Shown here: positions 1-8,343 of the stretch, piece by piece
Layout: the number at the start of each line of letters is the position of its first letter
Numbering within the stretch: position 1 is the stretch's first letter
Assembly (NCBI RefSeq): GCF_016902615.1
Contig: NZ_JACJMB010000005.1
Span: 1-64,000 of the forward strand
Reading direction: 5' to 3'
DNA from: Collinsella tanakaei
GTDB lineage: Bacteria; Actinomycetota; Coriobacteriia; Coriobacteriales; Coriobacteriaceae
Length of the DNA: 64,000 bases
The notes under the pieces: model-generated
The model's input: only the letters and a program-made list of their open reading frames with translations
Database searches by the model: none
What the model was told of the DNA's origin: nothing
Position numbers and translations under genes: made by a program

Positions 1-68
1 TCGAGTAGGACTCGAACCTACAACAACGCGGTTAACAGCCGCGGGCTCTACCATTGAGCTATCGAGGA
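1..68 (-). tRNA. tRNA-Asn (GTT), 3' end cut by window edge
   Basis: Read on the minus strand, positions 68 to 1 give a tRNA body. The 5' acceptor strand is TCCTCGA, followed by a D-arm, then an anticodon stem CGCGG/CCGCG with loop CTGTTAA (anticodon GTT, asparagine), and a T-arm containing GGTTCGAGTCC. The last bases of the acceptor stem and the discriminator base lie outside the window. The anticodon assignment is read directly from the loop. Confidence 0.93.
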
Positions 69-97
69 ATCTCGGTTGCCTGTTCGCAACAAGGAAT

Positions 98-125
98 AGT
101 ATAGACAAAACGCTCGGAGGCGCAA
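98..125 (-). promoter_or_regulatory. Promoter of the tRNA-Asn gene
   Basis: On the minus strand there is a -35-like TTGCGC (120-125), a 16-base spacer and a good -10 TATACT (98-103). This lies about 30 bases upstream of the tRNA 5' end, as expected for a tRNA promoter. Confidence 0.55.
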
Positions 126-388
126 GAGGTTTTTTTGGAGAACTTTTCCGGCTCGGAGCCGTGCCGGTAGCCAGTGGCAAGAAATCCGTCCGGTTGCAGG
201 CGGAATGCTGCCGAACAGCGACGGGGCCGCATGAATATCCTCTAAAGCTGGTATCACATAGTACATACCGGTAACACGGTGGGCGTCGGGAATGCCTGCG
301 GGCACGCCGACGCGCTGTCTCATGTAGGGTGCCGTGTCGCGCGGATGCGTCCGCGGGCGCTCGGCGATCGTCGAAGCGAGGTTATGCG
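126..388. other. Intergenic region upstream of the KamA-like gene
   Basis: No convincing gene is seen. There is a T-run (131-137) and a CGTCGG/CCGACG inverted repeat around 266-312 that could form a leader hairpin. A purine-rich AGCGAGG just before 389 serves as a ribosome binding site. Confidence 0.4.
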
Positions 389-1480
389 ATGAAGCGTTGG
401 CAGACTCTTCTGGACGAGAGCTACCGAAGCCTGTCCGATCTGCAGGAGTCGTTGGGCATCAGCGAGGAGACCTATGCGGAGCTCGCTCCCTTCGAGGAGC
501 GCTACCCGGTCCTCATCACCCCGTACTACCTGCGCCTGATGAACCGGCTCGACCCGGAGGATCCCATCAAGCGCATGGTCGTCCCCGATCTCTCCGTTCC
601 CGCCGCCATCGACGCCGAGACGCAGGAGAACACCGAGGCAACCATCCAGGGCGGTCAGCACAAGTACCAGCAATCGGTCCTCATCATCTCCAACGATGCC
701 ACCATGAGCTATGCGCGCCATTGCTACCGGCGCGATTTCGCGCACCTCGACGAGGACGAGGCGGCCCTGCGCATCCCGAAGCTCGCCGAATACATCGGCG
801 ACCATCCCGAGATCGACAACATCTCGATCTCGGGCGGCGATGCGTTCCTCAACACCAACGAGCGCATCGGTGAGTACCTGAAGGCCTTCGCCTTCCTGCC
901 GAACGTTGACTACATCCGCTTCACCACGAGCGTCCCGGCCACCTTCCCGCAGCGCATCACCGAAGACGACGGCGACCTGCTCGCGCTGCTCTCTCGCTAC
1001 GCGAAGGCGAAGGCGATCATCGTGGTCACGCAGTTCAACCATCCGCGCGAGATCACCGACGAGGCCTACACCGCCGTGCGCCTGCTGCGCGAGGCGGGCT
1101 GCACGATCAGGAACGAGTCGGTGCTCCTGCGCGGGGTGAACGACTCGCCGGAGACCTTGAGCGAGCTCATGCGCGGCCTGGTGTCCATCGGCGTGGTGCC
1201 CTATTACCTGTACCAGTGCCGTGTGCCCGTGGGATTCGAGGACCATCTGCAGGTCCCGCTCGCCGAGGGCATGCGCATCGTGGGCGAGGCGAAGGCGAAG
1301 ATGAGCGGCATGGCGAACAGCTTCCGCTACATCATGAGCCACCGCCTGGGCAAGGTGCAGATGGTCGGCTTCGCTGACGACGGGAAGGCCGTCTTCAAGG
1401 TCCATGCGGCGCGCCGTGCCGAGGACCAAGGGCGCATCTTCACCGCCGAGCTCACCGACGACCAGGTCTGGCTCGATTAG
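389..1480 (+). CDS. KamA/EpmB-like radical SAM-fold protein lacking two cluster cysteines
   Basis: The 363-residue protein has the lysine 2,3-aminomutase fold signature: ITPYYLRL near residue 43, the GGQHKYQQ segment, SGGD at 148-151, and a C-terminal region with an RLGK motif where the family's PLP lysine lies. In KamA and EpmB the cluster-binding motif is C-x3-C-x2-C. Here the aligned positions are Thr105, Ala109 and Cys112, so two of the three iron-sulfur ligands are missing although the flanking RHCYRRDF is kept. The aspartate expected seven residues before the PLP lysine is also not conserved. ATG at 389 is chosen for its AGCGAGG ribosome binding site; an upstream in-frame extension has no family similarity. 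Loss of radical chemistry is inferred; the fold assignment is strong. The function is unknown. Confidence 0.8.
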   Translation: MKRWQTLLDESYRSLSDLQESLGISEETYAELAPFEERYPVLITPYYLRLMNRLDPEDPIKRMVVPDLSVPAAIDAETQENTEATIQGGQHKYQQSVLIISNDATMSYARHCYRRDFAHLDEDEAALRIPKLAEYIGDHPEIDNISISGGDAFLNTNERIGEYLKAFAFLPNVDYIRFTTSVPATFPQRITEDDGDLLALLSRYAKAKAIIVVTQFNHPREITDEAYTAVRLLREAGCTIRNESVLLRGVNDSPETLSELMRGLVSIGVVPYYLYQCRVPVGFEDHLQVPLAEGMRIVGEAKAKMSGMANSFRYIMSHRLGKVQMVGFADDGKAVFKVHAARRAEDQGRIFTAELTDDQVWLD

Positions 1481-1687
1481 CGAGCTCACGGCGATATGCC
1501 ATTCGTACGGGATGGCGGGGGCACCGTGCGTGCCTCCTCCGTCCCGCCGCGCTCCGCATCGCAGGCGAAATGTGTGCGAATCGTGAGGGCGTACCGGGCG
1601 AATCGGCGAATCCTACCGTTTACGGTGGATTGTATGCAGGCGCCAAAAAGATTTATGCATCAGAACGGTGCCACGGGATGCGCCCGC

Positions 1688-1799
1688 TATACTGAATACG
1701 ACCTTTAAGCGCGTACGAGATACCGCAAGGAGCTACATACAAGCTGCCCTCAGCTTCTTCCTGTGGATGTCTCGCCGCGTGCGGTCGGGCATCTTTTTT
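1688..1799 (+). promoter_or_regulatory. pyr operon promoter and attenuator leader
   Basis: A -10 box TATACT at 1688-1693 is followed by a leader of about 160 bases before pyrR. The leader holds a small hairpin AAGCTG/CAGCTT (1741-1756), then a strong intrinsic terminator at 1766-1799: a 13-pair stem starting GATG and closing with CATC, followed by six T. A terminator just before pyrR is the expected layout for PyrR-dependent transcription attenuation. I could not match the classic PyrR anti-antiterminator loop with certainty; the best candidate is the GATACCGCAAGGAGC segment near 1720. The -35 is weak. The 1490-1687 stretch before it shows nothing else. Confidence 0.7.
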
Positions 1800-1852
1800 C
1801 TTGCGTGTCCCGCGCGTGCGGGATGCGCGCGAACCTTAAGGGAAGGAGATTG

Positions 1853-2437
1853 ATGAGCACGTCTTCACCCAAGGCCGTCATTATGGACGAGGCCGCGGTC
1901 TCGCGCGCGATGACGCGTATCGCGCACGAGATCCTCGAGCGCAACGAGGGCTGCGACAACCTCGCCATCGTCGGCATCGTGACGCGCGGCGACCTTCTGG
2001 CCAAGGAGCTCGTCGAGCACATCAAGGATATCGAGGGGGTGGACGTTCCCCTCGGCAGTCTGGACATCAGCTTCTACCGCGATGACTTCCAGACCCATTT
2101 CTCGCCCGAGGTCCACGCCACCGACATCCCCTTCGACGTCGACGGCAAGCGCATCGTTTTGGTGGACGACATCCTCTACACGGGCCGTACCATCCGCTGC
2201 GCGCTCGACGCCATCATGGACCTTGGCCGTCCTTCCCGCGTGGAGCTGGCGGTGCTGGTCGATCGCGGCCATCGCGAGCTGCCCATCTGCCCCGATTTCG
2301 TGGGCAAGAACGTTCCGTCCTCCCATGAGGAGAACGTGCGCCTGTACCTCAAGGATGTCGACGGCCGCACGGCCGTGGAGATCACCGATGTCGCGGCGGG
2401 CGCCCACGTGGGCTCCGCGCCGCTGGGAGGGGAGTAG
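1853..2437 (+). CDS. pyrR: Bifunctional pyr operon regulator / uracil phosphoribosyltransferase PyrR
   Basis: This 194-residue PRTase-fold protein carries the PRPP-binding loop [19 protein letters not shown] and the family segments [20 protein letters not shown] and [10 protein letters not shown]. PyrR binds pyr leader mRNA in the presence of UMP or UTP and causes premature termination; it may also have weak uracil phosphoribosyltransferase activity. It heads a pyrR-B-C-K-D-F operon and sits directly behind a leader terminator, consistent with autogenous control. ATG at 1853 follows the ribosome binding site GGAAGGAG; longer in-frame starts lie inside the attenuator and are rejected. Confidence 0.96.
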   Translation: MSTSSPKAVIMDEAAVSRAMTRIAHEILERNEGCDNLAIVGIVTRGDLLAKELVEHIKDIEGVDVPLGSLDISFYRDDFQTHFSPEVHATDIPFDVDGKRIVLVDDILYTGRTIRCALDAIMDLGRPSRVELAVLVDRGHRELPICPDFVGKNVPSSHEENVRLYLKDVDGRTAVEITDVAAGAHVGSAPLGGE

Positions 2438-2442
2438 CACCC

Positions 2443-3387
2443 ATGGCCTTCAACCATAAGCACCTGATCGATATCACGGAGTACTCCGATACCGATCTCA
2501 TGACCATCCTCGAGACCGCCAAGGCCTTCTCGCAGGTGAACGAGCGCGCTATCAAGAAGGTTCCGACGCTCAAGGGCAAGACGATCGTCAACATGTTCAA
2601 CGAGCCCTCCACCCGCACCCGCAGCTCCTTCGAGCTCGCCGAGAAGCGCCTGTCCGCCGACACCCTGAACTTCGGCGGCTCCTCGACCTCCACGGTCAAG
2701 GGCGAGAGCCTCATCGACACCGTCATGACGCTCAACTCCTACAAGATCGATATGATCGTCGTGCGCGACAAGCACGCCGGCGCCCCCTACATCATCACGC
2801 AGTCGAGCCCCGTGTCGGTCATCGACGCCGGTGACGGCAAGCACGGCCATCCCACCCAGGCCCTGCTCGATCTGTACTCCATCTGGGAGCGCAAGCATGA
2901 CTTCTGCGGCCTCAAGGTCGGCATCGTGGGCGACATCTCGCACTCCCGCGTCTGCGGCTCGCTCATCCCCGCGCTCAAGATCATGGGCGCCGAGGTCACG
3001 ATCGTGGCCCCCGGCACGCTCATCCCGGCGGCTCCCGAGGTGCTCGGCGCCGACCACGTGAGCTACTGCCTCGATGACGTGCTGCCCGAGCTCGATGTCG
3101 TCTACATGCTCCGCATCCAGCGTGAACGCCTCGAGGGGGCACCCTTCCCGAGCCTGCGCGAGTACCACCAGCTGTTCGGCCTCACCAAGAAGCGCGAGCA
3201 CCTGATGAAGCCCGACGCGATCATCTGCCACCCCGGCCCGATCAACCGCGGCGTGGAGTTCGATTCCTATATGGCCGACCATCCCGAGCGCTCGGTCATC
3301 CTCGACCAGGTCTATGCGGGCATCTGCGTGCGCATGGCCGCCCTGTATCTGCTGCTTGGAGGTGCCGATAATGGCCTTGCTTCTTAA
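2443..3387 (+). CDS. pyrB: Aspartate carbamoyltransferase catalytic chain
   Basis: PyrB condenses carbamoyl phosphate with aspartate, the committed step of pyrimidine synthesis. The 314-residue protein has the carbamoyl-phosphate signature FNEPSTRTRSSFE, the HPTQALLDLYS segment and the C-terminal CHPGPINRG motif, all intact. It starts five bases after pyrR with a GGAGGGGAG ribosome binding site. No pyrI regulatory subunit follows, as is usual in Gram-positive-type operons where control is through PyrR. The last 17 bases overlap pyrC. Confidence 0.97.
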   Translation: MAFNHKHLIDITEYSDTDLMTILETAKAFSQVNERAIKKVPTLKGKTIVNMFNEPSTRTRSSFELAEKRLSADTLNFGGSSTSTVKGESLIDTVMTLNSYKIDMIVVRDKHAGAPYIITQSSPVSVIDAGDGKHGHPTQALLDLYSIWERKHDFCGLKVGIVGDISHSRVCGSLIPALKIMGAEVTIVAPGTLIPAAPEVLGADHVSYCLDDVLPELDVVYMLRIQRERLEGAPFPSLREYHQLFGLTKKREHLMKPDAIICHPGPINRGVEFDSYMADHPERSVILDQVYAGICVRMAALYLLLGGADNGLAS

Positions 3388-4660
3388 GAACGCCCATATC
3401 GTCGATCCCGCTGCCGGCCTTGACGGCGTAGCCGACGTCCTCGTCGAGGGCGAGCGCATCGCGCGCGTCGGCGAGAACCTGGACGCCGCGGACGCCGAGG
3501 TCATCGACCTTGCCGGCAAGTACCTCGTGCCCGGTCTCGTGGACATGCACGTGCACCTGCGCGAGCCCGGCTACGAGCACAAGGAGGACATCGAGAGCGG
3601 CACGCGCGCCGCGGCTCACGGCGGCTTCACCGGCGTGTGCTCGATGCCCAACACCGACCCCGTGACCGACAACGGCGTGACGATCGAGTACGTGAAGTCC
3701 GTCGCCGCCGCGAAGGGCCACTGCCGCGTCTTCCCCTCGGGCGCCATGACCAAGGGCCTCAAGGGCGAGATCATCTCCGAGATGGGCGACATGGTCGCCC
3801 ACGGCTGCGTCGCGTTCACCGACGACGGCCGCGGCATCCAGGGCGCGGGCATGCTGCGCCGCGCCATGGACTACGGCAAGATGTTCGGCAAGGTCTTCAT
3901 GAGCCACTGCCAGGACGAGGACCTCGTGGGCGACGGCCAGGTGAACGAGGGCGCCGTCTCCACGCGCCTCGGCCTGCTCGGTTGGCCGGCGGCCGGCGAG
4001 GAGCTCCAGATCTCCCGCGACATCGCCATCGCCGAGCTCACGGGCGCCAAGCTCCACATCCAGCACATCTCCACCGCCCATGGCGTGGAACTCGTGCGCG
4101 AGGCCAAGGCCAAGGGCCTGCCGGTGACCTGCGAGGCCACCCCGCACCACATGTTCCTCACCGAGGACGCCATCGACGGTACCTACAACACCTCCCTCAA
4201 GGTGAACCCGCCGCTGCGCACCGCAGCCGATGCCGAGGCGGTCATCGCCGGCGTCATCGACGGCACGGTCGACGCCATCGTGACCGACCACGCGCCGCAC
4301 GCCGACTGGGAGAAGGCCCGCGAGTTCGAGCTGGCGCCGTTCGGCATGATCGGCCTGGAGACGTCGCTCGGCCTCGTCTACACGAACCTCGTGAAGACCG
4401 GCAAGATCTCGCTTGCGCGCATGGTCGAGCTCATGGCCATCGGCCCGCGCCGCATCCTCGGCGTGGAGCCGGTGAGCATCGCGGCGGGCTCGCTCGCCGA
4501 CATCACGGTGTTCGACCCCGAGGCCACCTGGACGGTCACCGCGGATGGCTTCGAGAGCCAGGCGAAGAACTCCGGCTTCATCGGGGCTTCGATCACCGGT
4601 CGCGCCACGGACGTGTTCGTGGGCGGCGTGGCGACGATGCGCGACGGCGTCGTCTGCTAA
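3371..4660 (+). CDS. pyrC: Dihydroorotase
   Basis: This cytosolic class I dihydroorotase of 429 residues cyclises carbamoyl aspartate to dihydroorotate. Visible motifs are the metal-binding DMHVHLREPG near residue 61, a central HCQDEDL segment, the HISTAHG segment and the catalytic DHAPH near residue 304. The start at 3371 lies inside the end of pyrB and is preceded by GGAGGT, so the two genes are translationally coupled. After the stop comes a 158-base gap with a strong hairpin before pyrK. Confidence 0.97.
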   Translation: MALLLKNAHIVDPAAGLDGVADVLVEGERIARVGENLDAADAEVIDLAGKYLVPGLVDMHVHLREPGYEHKEDIESGTRAAAHGGFTGVCSMPNTDPVTDNGVTIEYVKSVAAAKGHCRVFPSGAMTKGLKGEIISEMGDMVAHGCVAFTDDGRGIQGAGMLRRAMDYGKMFGKVFMSHCQDEDLVGDGQVNEGAVSTRLGLLGWPAAGEELQISRDIAIAELTGAKLHIQHISTAHGVELVREAKAKGLPVTCEATPHHMFLTEDAIDGTYNTSLKVNPPLRTAADAEAVIAGVIDGTVDAIVTDHAPHADWEKAREFELAPFGMIGLETSLGLVYTNLVKTGKISLARMVELMAIGPRRILGVEPVSIAAGSLADITVFDPEATWTVTADGFESQAKNSGFIGASITGRATDVFVGGVATMRDGVVC

Positions 4661-4734
4661 CATGGGCTTGGAGCCGCTCGACGCGGGCGCGGCAGCGCTC
4701 ACTCGTCCGGCAACACCCTCTACGGTTTTCACGT

Positions 4735-4780
4735 GGGCCGCGGCTCCCGCTTCCCCCTGACGGGGAGGGGGTCGCGGCCC
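4735..4780 (+). promoter_or_regulatory. Intra-operon hairpin between pyrC and pyrK
   Basis: GGGCCGCG at 4735-4742 pairs with CGCGGCCC at 4773-4780, and the interior CCC and CCCC blocks can pair with GGGGAGGGGG. No T-run follows, so it does not look like an intrinsic terminator. An mRNA processing or stability element is possible. Function is inferred only. Confidence 0.5.
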
Positions 4781-4818
4781 TCGTACTCACCATGCCAACC
4801 AAAGGAGAGGATTCGCGT

Positions 4819-5613
4819 ATGCCCCAACCTTCTTCCGCGCGGCTGCATGAGTTCCGGATCGTCTCGAACGACAAGATCGCCCACGGCATCTTCTCGCTCG
4901 TCATCGAGGCCCCGGAGCTCGCGTCCGCCATCAAGCCCGGCCAGTTCATGAACTTCGAGGTGCCCGGCAACGCCCAGTCGCTGCTGCGCATCCCGCTGTC
5001 CTATGCCCGCGCCAATGCAGATTCCGGTACGGTCGAGGTCTGGTACGCCGTCGTGGGCGACGGCACCGAGCGCCTGTCGGCCATGAAGCCGAACGACCGC
5101 TCGACCGTGCTCGGCCCGGGCGGCCACGGTTGGGGCGTGCCCGAGGGCTGCAGCCGCGCCCTGCTCGTGGGCGGCGGCATCGGCGTGCCCCCGCTCGTGC
5201 CGCTGGCAGAGCAGCTGCACCGCGCCGGCATCCCCTTTGACGTGTGCCTGGGCGCCCGCTCCGCGGACGCGCTCGTCGGCCTGTCCGAGCTCGACGCCCT
5301 GGGCGCCGAGCGCATCGAGATCGCCACGGACGACGGCACCGAGGGGCGCTGCGGCTTCGTGACCGAGCCCGCCGCCGAGCTCCTCGCCGCGGGCGGCTAC
5401 GACTACGTGGCGACGTGCGGCCCCGGTGTCATGATGCAGAAGGTGGCCGAGGCCGCCGCGGCCGCGGGCGCCTATTGCGAGGCGTCGCTCGAGCGCATGA
5501 TGAGCTGCGGCTTCGGTGCCTGCAGCACCTGCAATGTCGAGACGACCGAGGGCATGAAGGGCGCCTGCATGTGCGGCCCGGTGTTCGATGCGAGCAAGGT
5601 GGTGGTCTGGTGA
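4819..5613 (+). CDS. pyrK: Dihydroorotate dehydrogenase B electron-transfer subunit
   Basis: PyrK passes electrons from dihydroorotate oxidation in PyrD to NAD+ through FAD and a [2Fe-2S] cluster. The 264-residue protein shows the ferredoxin-reductase FAD region (RIPLSYARAN), the nucleotide-binding GGGIGVPPL, and a C-terminal cysteine cluster in CGFGACSTCN followed by GACMCGPVF. ATG at 4819 follows AAAGGAGAGG. An ATG at 4792 has that site inside it and is rejected. It overlaps pyrD by four bases. Confidence 0.95.
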   Translation: MPQPSSARLHEFRIVSNDKIAHGIFSLVIEAPELASAIKPGQFMNFEVPGNAQSLLRIPLSYARANADSGTVEVWYAVVGDGTERLSAMKPNDRSTVLGPGGHGWGVPEGCSRALLVGGGIGVPPLVPLAEQLHRAGIPFDVCLGARSADALVGLSELDALGAERIEIATDDGTEGRCGFVTEPAAELLAAGGYDYVATCGPGVMMQKVAEAAAAAGAYCEASLERMMSCGFGACSTCNVETTEGMKGACMCGPVFDASKVVVW

Positions 5614-6533
5614 GCCAGGTGAGCATGGCCGTCGACTTCGGCGGCGTCAAGATGAAGAACCCCATCAACACGGCGGCCGGCACGTTCGGCCAGGGGTGGC
5701 AGTTCGAGCCGTTCATCAACGTGAGCGACCTCGGCGCCATCACGACGAAGGGCTGCGCGGCAGAGCCGTGGCCCGGCAACCCCGCTCCCCGCATGTGCGA
5801 GGTTCCCGGCGGCATGATGAACTCCGTCGGTCTGCAGAACCCCGGCGTCCGCGGCTTCGCGGAGGAGTCCGGCCCCTATCTCGCGGACCTCACCGCGCGC
5901 GGCACGCAGGTCATCTGCCAGGTGGCCGGCCACTCCACCGAGGAGTACGTGCGCGCCCTCGAGCTGTTCTGCGAGCTGTGCCCGTGGGCAGCCGGCTTCG
6001 AGATCAACGTGAGCTGCCCGAACATCGCGGCGGGGGGCGCCGCCTGCGGGTCGACGCCCGACGGCGCCGCCGAGGTCATGCGCGCCTGCCGCAAGGTCAC
6101 CGACAAGCCCCTGTTCGTGAAGATGGCCCCGGTGCGCGTGGCCGAGATCGCCCGCGCGCTCGAGGCCGAGGGCGCCGACGGCCTGTCGGTCATCAACTCC
6201 ATCTCCGGTATGGCCATCGACGTCAACACCCGTCGCTCGCGTCTCTCCAAGCCCACGGGCGGCATGTCGGGCCCGCTGTGCCACCACATCGCCGTGCGCA
6301 TGGTATGGGAGGTCGCCAACGCCGTCGACATCCCCGTGAACGGCGTGGGCGGGGTCATGACCGGCGAGGATGCCGCGGAGTTCATCCTGGCCGGCGCCAC
6401 GTGCGTGTCGGTCGGCATGGCGAACTTCGTCGACCCCACCGCCTCGGTGCGCATCCTGCATGAGCTCGAGGCCTGGGCGGAGTCCCAGGGCGTGTCCGAC
6501 ATCAACGAGCTGCGGGGGGCCGTCATATGCTAG
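5610..6533 (+). CDS. pyrD: Dihydroorotate dehydrogenase B catalytic subunit
   Basis: This FMN-dependent class 1B enzyme of 307 residues oxidises dihydroorotate to orotate as a complex with PyrK. Diagnostic segments are NPINTAAGTFG at the N-terminus, the active-site INVSCPNI with the family's catalytic cysteine, KMAPVRVAEIA, and the phosphate-binding NGVGGVMTGEDA and SVGMANF. The GTG start at 5610 overlaps the pyrK stop as GTGA, the usual coupling for these two subunits; ATG at 5625 is the alternative. The 3' end overlaps pyrF by seven bases. Confidence 0.95.
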   Translation: MSQVSMAVDFGGVKMKNPINTAAGTFGQGWQFEPFINVSDLGAITTKGCAAEPWPGNPAPRMCEVPGGMMNSVGLQNPGVRGFAEESGPYLADLTARGTQVICQVAGHSTEEYVRALELFCELCPWAAGFEINVSCPNIAAGGAACGSTPDGAAEVMRACRKVTDKPLFVKMAPVRVAEIARALEAEGADGLSVINSISGMAIDVNTRRSRLSKPTGGMSGPLCHHIAVRMVWEVANAVDIPVNGVGGVMTGEDAAEFILAGATCVSVGMANFVDPTASVRILHELEAWAESQGVSDINELRGAVIC

Positions 6534-7249
6534 AGGCAGATGCGCGCGAGCGCGTGATCGTGGCTATCGACTGCGGGCGCGAGCGGGCGCTCGAGCTTGC
6601 CGATGAGCTGGCCGGCCACGCCCGATGGTTGAAGGTCGGCATGACGCTGTTCTATGCCGAGGGGCCCCAGATCGTGCGCGAGATGCGCGAGCGCGGCTTC
6701 AAGGTCTTTTTGGACCTGAAGCTCCACGACATCCCGCATCAGGTGCGCGGCGCCGCGGAGGCTGCCGCGCGCACGGGTGCGGACCTGCTCACGATCCACG
6801 GGCTCGGTGCCGGCCCCATGATGGCCGCTGCCGTCGATGGGGCCTCTGCCGCCGCCGACGGTGCCGAGCGCACGACGAAGGTGATCGCCGTCACCGTGCT
6901 CACGAGCATGGACCAGCAGGCCCTTGCCTCCATCGGCGTCACCTCCCCGGTGGCCGAGGAGGCCGACCGCCTGGCCCGCCTGGCATCCGACAACGGTGTG
7001 GACGGCGTCGTCTGCTCGCCGCAGGAGGCCGCGCGCATGCGTGAACTTTTGGGTGAGGGCGCGCTCGTCGTGACGCCCGGCGTGCGCCCGGCCGGCGCCG
7101 CTCTCGGCGACCAGAGCCGCGTGGCGACCCCGTCTGAGGCCATCGCCTCCGGTGCGAGCCATATTGTCGTCGGCAGGCCGATTACCGGCGCAGATGATCC
7201 TGTCGGCGCGTTCGAGGCCATCGTCGCCGAGCTCGTCGAGCGCGCCTAG
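6527..7249 (+). CDS. pyrF: Orotidine 5'-phosphate decarboxylase
   Basis: This group 1 OMP decarboxylase of 240 residues makes UMP. It contains the IVAIDCGR start, the KVGMTLFYAEGP segment, the catalytic FLDLKLHDIPHQV and the phosphate-binding TPGVRPAG and VVGRPITGA motifs. It is the last gene of the operon. No pyrE (orotate phosphoribosyltransferase) or carA/carB is present here, so those steps must be encoded elsewhere. Confidence 0.96.
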   Translation: MLEADARERVIVAIDCGRERALELADELAGHARWLKVGMTLFYAEGPQIVREMRERGFKVFLDLKLHDIPHQVRGAAEAAARTGADLLTIHGLGAGPMMAAAVDGASAAADGAERTTKVIAVTVLTSMDQQALASIGVTSPVAEEADRLARLASDNGVDGVVCSPQEAARMRELLGEGALVVTPGVRPAGAALGDQSRVATPSEAIASGASHIVVGRPITGADDPVGAFEAIVAELVERA

Positions 7250-7270
7250 TCGCCTGGCCCGTCCCGTGGG

Positions 7271-7300
7271 CGTCCGCGGGGTCCGTCCTCGCGGACGTTC
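7271..7300 (+). terminator. Likely pyr operon terminator
   Basis: CGTCCGCG (7271-7278) pairs with CGCGGACG (7290-7297) and is followed by TTCT. The stem is strong but the T-tract is poor, so termination is plausible rather than certain. Confidence 0.5.
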
Positions 7301-7343
7301 TATGGAGCGTGCCGCAACATGTCCTATCTTCCTGCGGTTTTGC

Positions 7344-7383
7344 TTGAAATGCGCAGGAACATCGACTATGGTATGTTCCTGCG
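7344..7383 (+). promoter_or_regulatory. mIHF promoter with overlapping perfect palindrome
   Basis: TTGAAA at 7344-7349, a 17-base spacer and TATGGT at 7367-7372 form a near-consensus promoter about 80 bases upstream of the mIHF start. An 11-base perfect inverted repeat, CGCAGGAACAT (7352-7362) and ATGTTCCTGCG (7373-7383), flanks the -10 box with a 10-base centre. This is the geometry of a repressor operator. It does not match the LexA boxes seen elsewhere in this window (GAAC-N4-GTTC). Confidence 0.75.
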
Positions 7384-7459
7384 TAGTCACGTGGACATAC
7401 CCGTTTACGTCGCTATACGCATCCATTCACCTGTTAACCCTAAACTATTTGGAGGTATC

Positions 7460-7768
7460 ATGGCGCTTCCTCAGCTTACCGATGAGCAGCGCAAGGCCGC
7501 TCTCGAGAAGGCCGCTGCCGCCCGCCACGCTCGCGCCGAGCTTCGCGAGAAGATCAAGAAGGGTGAGGTCACGCTTGAGTCCGTCCTCAACTCCGATGAT
7601 CCCATCGCGTCCCGCATGAAGGTTTCCACCCTCATCGAGTCGCTCCCCGGGTACGGCAAGGCCAAGGCTGCCAAGATCATGGATGAGCTGGGCATTTCCG
7701 CCACGCGCCGTGTTCAGGGTCTCGGTGTTCGTCAGCGCGAGCAGCTGCTCGAGCAGCTCTCCAAGTAG
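7460..7768 (+). CDS. mihF: Integration host factor, actinobacterial type (mIHF)
   Basis: The 102-residue basic protein has the actinobacterial IHF layout: a helical charged N-terminus and a helix-two-turn-helix region with SLPGYGKAKAAKIMDELGI, followed by RRVQGLGVRQREQLLE. mIHF is a nucleoid protein unrelated in sequence to enterobacterial IHF. ATG at 7460 has the ribosome binding site GGAGG; upstream in-frame codons overlap the promoter. It forms an operon with gmk, rpoZ and thiI, and the mIHF-gmk-rpoZ order is typical of actinobacteria. Confidence 0.93.
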   Translation: MALPQLTDEQRKAALEKAAAARHARAELREKIKKGEVTLESVLNSDDPIASRMKVSTLIESLPGYGKAKAAKIMDELGISATRRVQGLGVRQREQLLEQLSK

Positions 7769-8337
7769 TGAGCTGCGTAAGCCCCAAGCTCTTTGTGATT
7801 TCCGGTCCGTCAGGTGCGGGAAAGGGGACGCTGGTCGCGCGCGTGCGCGAGCGTTACCCTGAACTCGGCCTGACGGTTTCTGCTACCACGAGGGAGCCGC
7901 GAGAGGGCGAGGTTGACGGCCTGAACTATTATTTCCTGTCCGACGATGAGTTCGCCCGCCGCATCGCGGAGCACCAGTTCGTCGAATGGGCCGAGGTGCA
8001 CGGCCACCGCTACGGCACGCTGGTGAGCGAGGTCTCCTCCAAACTTGCCTCCGGCCAATCGCTCGTGCTCGAGATCGATGTCCAGGGCGCGTTCCAGGTG
8101 AAGGAGCGCTTCCCCGAGGCGGTCCTGCTGTTCATCATGCCCCCCTCGCTCGACATCCTGAAAGAGCGCCTCGTTTCGCGCGGGTCGGAGACCGCCGAGT
8201 CGCTGACCTTGCGCTTGGCGAACGCCGAGCGCGAGATGGCTCTTGCCGACCGCTACGATGACGTCGTGGTGAACGACGACCTCGAGCGTTCGACCAAGGA
8301 GCTGTTGGACGTCATCAAGAAGCATGAAAGGAACTGA
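7768..8337 (+). CDS. gmk: Guanylate kinase
   Basis: This 189-residue kinase phosphorylates GMP to GDP. It shows the P-loop ISGPSGAGKGTL near residue 11, the GMP-binding SATTREPREGEVDGLNYYFL, and EIDVQGA. The GTG start at 7768 shares its G with the mIHF TAG stop, giving tight translational coupling. The length is slightly short of the usual 200 residues but complete. Confidence 0.96.
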   Translation: MSCVSPKLFVISGPSGAGKGTLVARVRERYPELGLTVSATTREPREGEVDGLNYYFLSDDEFARRIAEHQFVEWAEVHGHRYGTLVSEVSSKLASGQSLVLEIDVQGAFQVKERFPEAVLLFIMPPSLDILKERLVSRGSETAESLTLRLANAEREMALADRYDDVVVNDDLERSTKELLDVIKKHERN

Positions 8338-8343
8338 GGCCCC

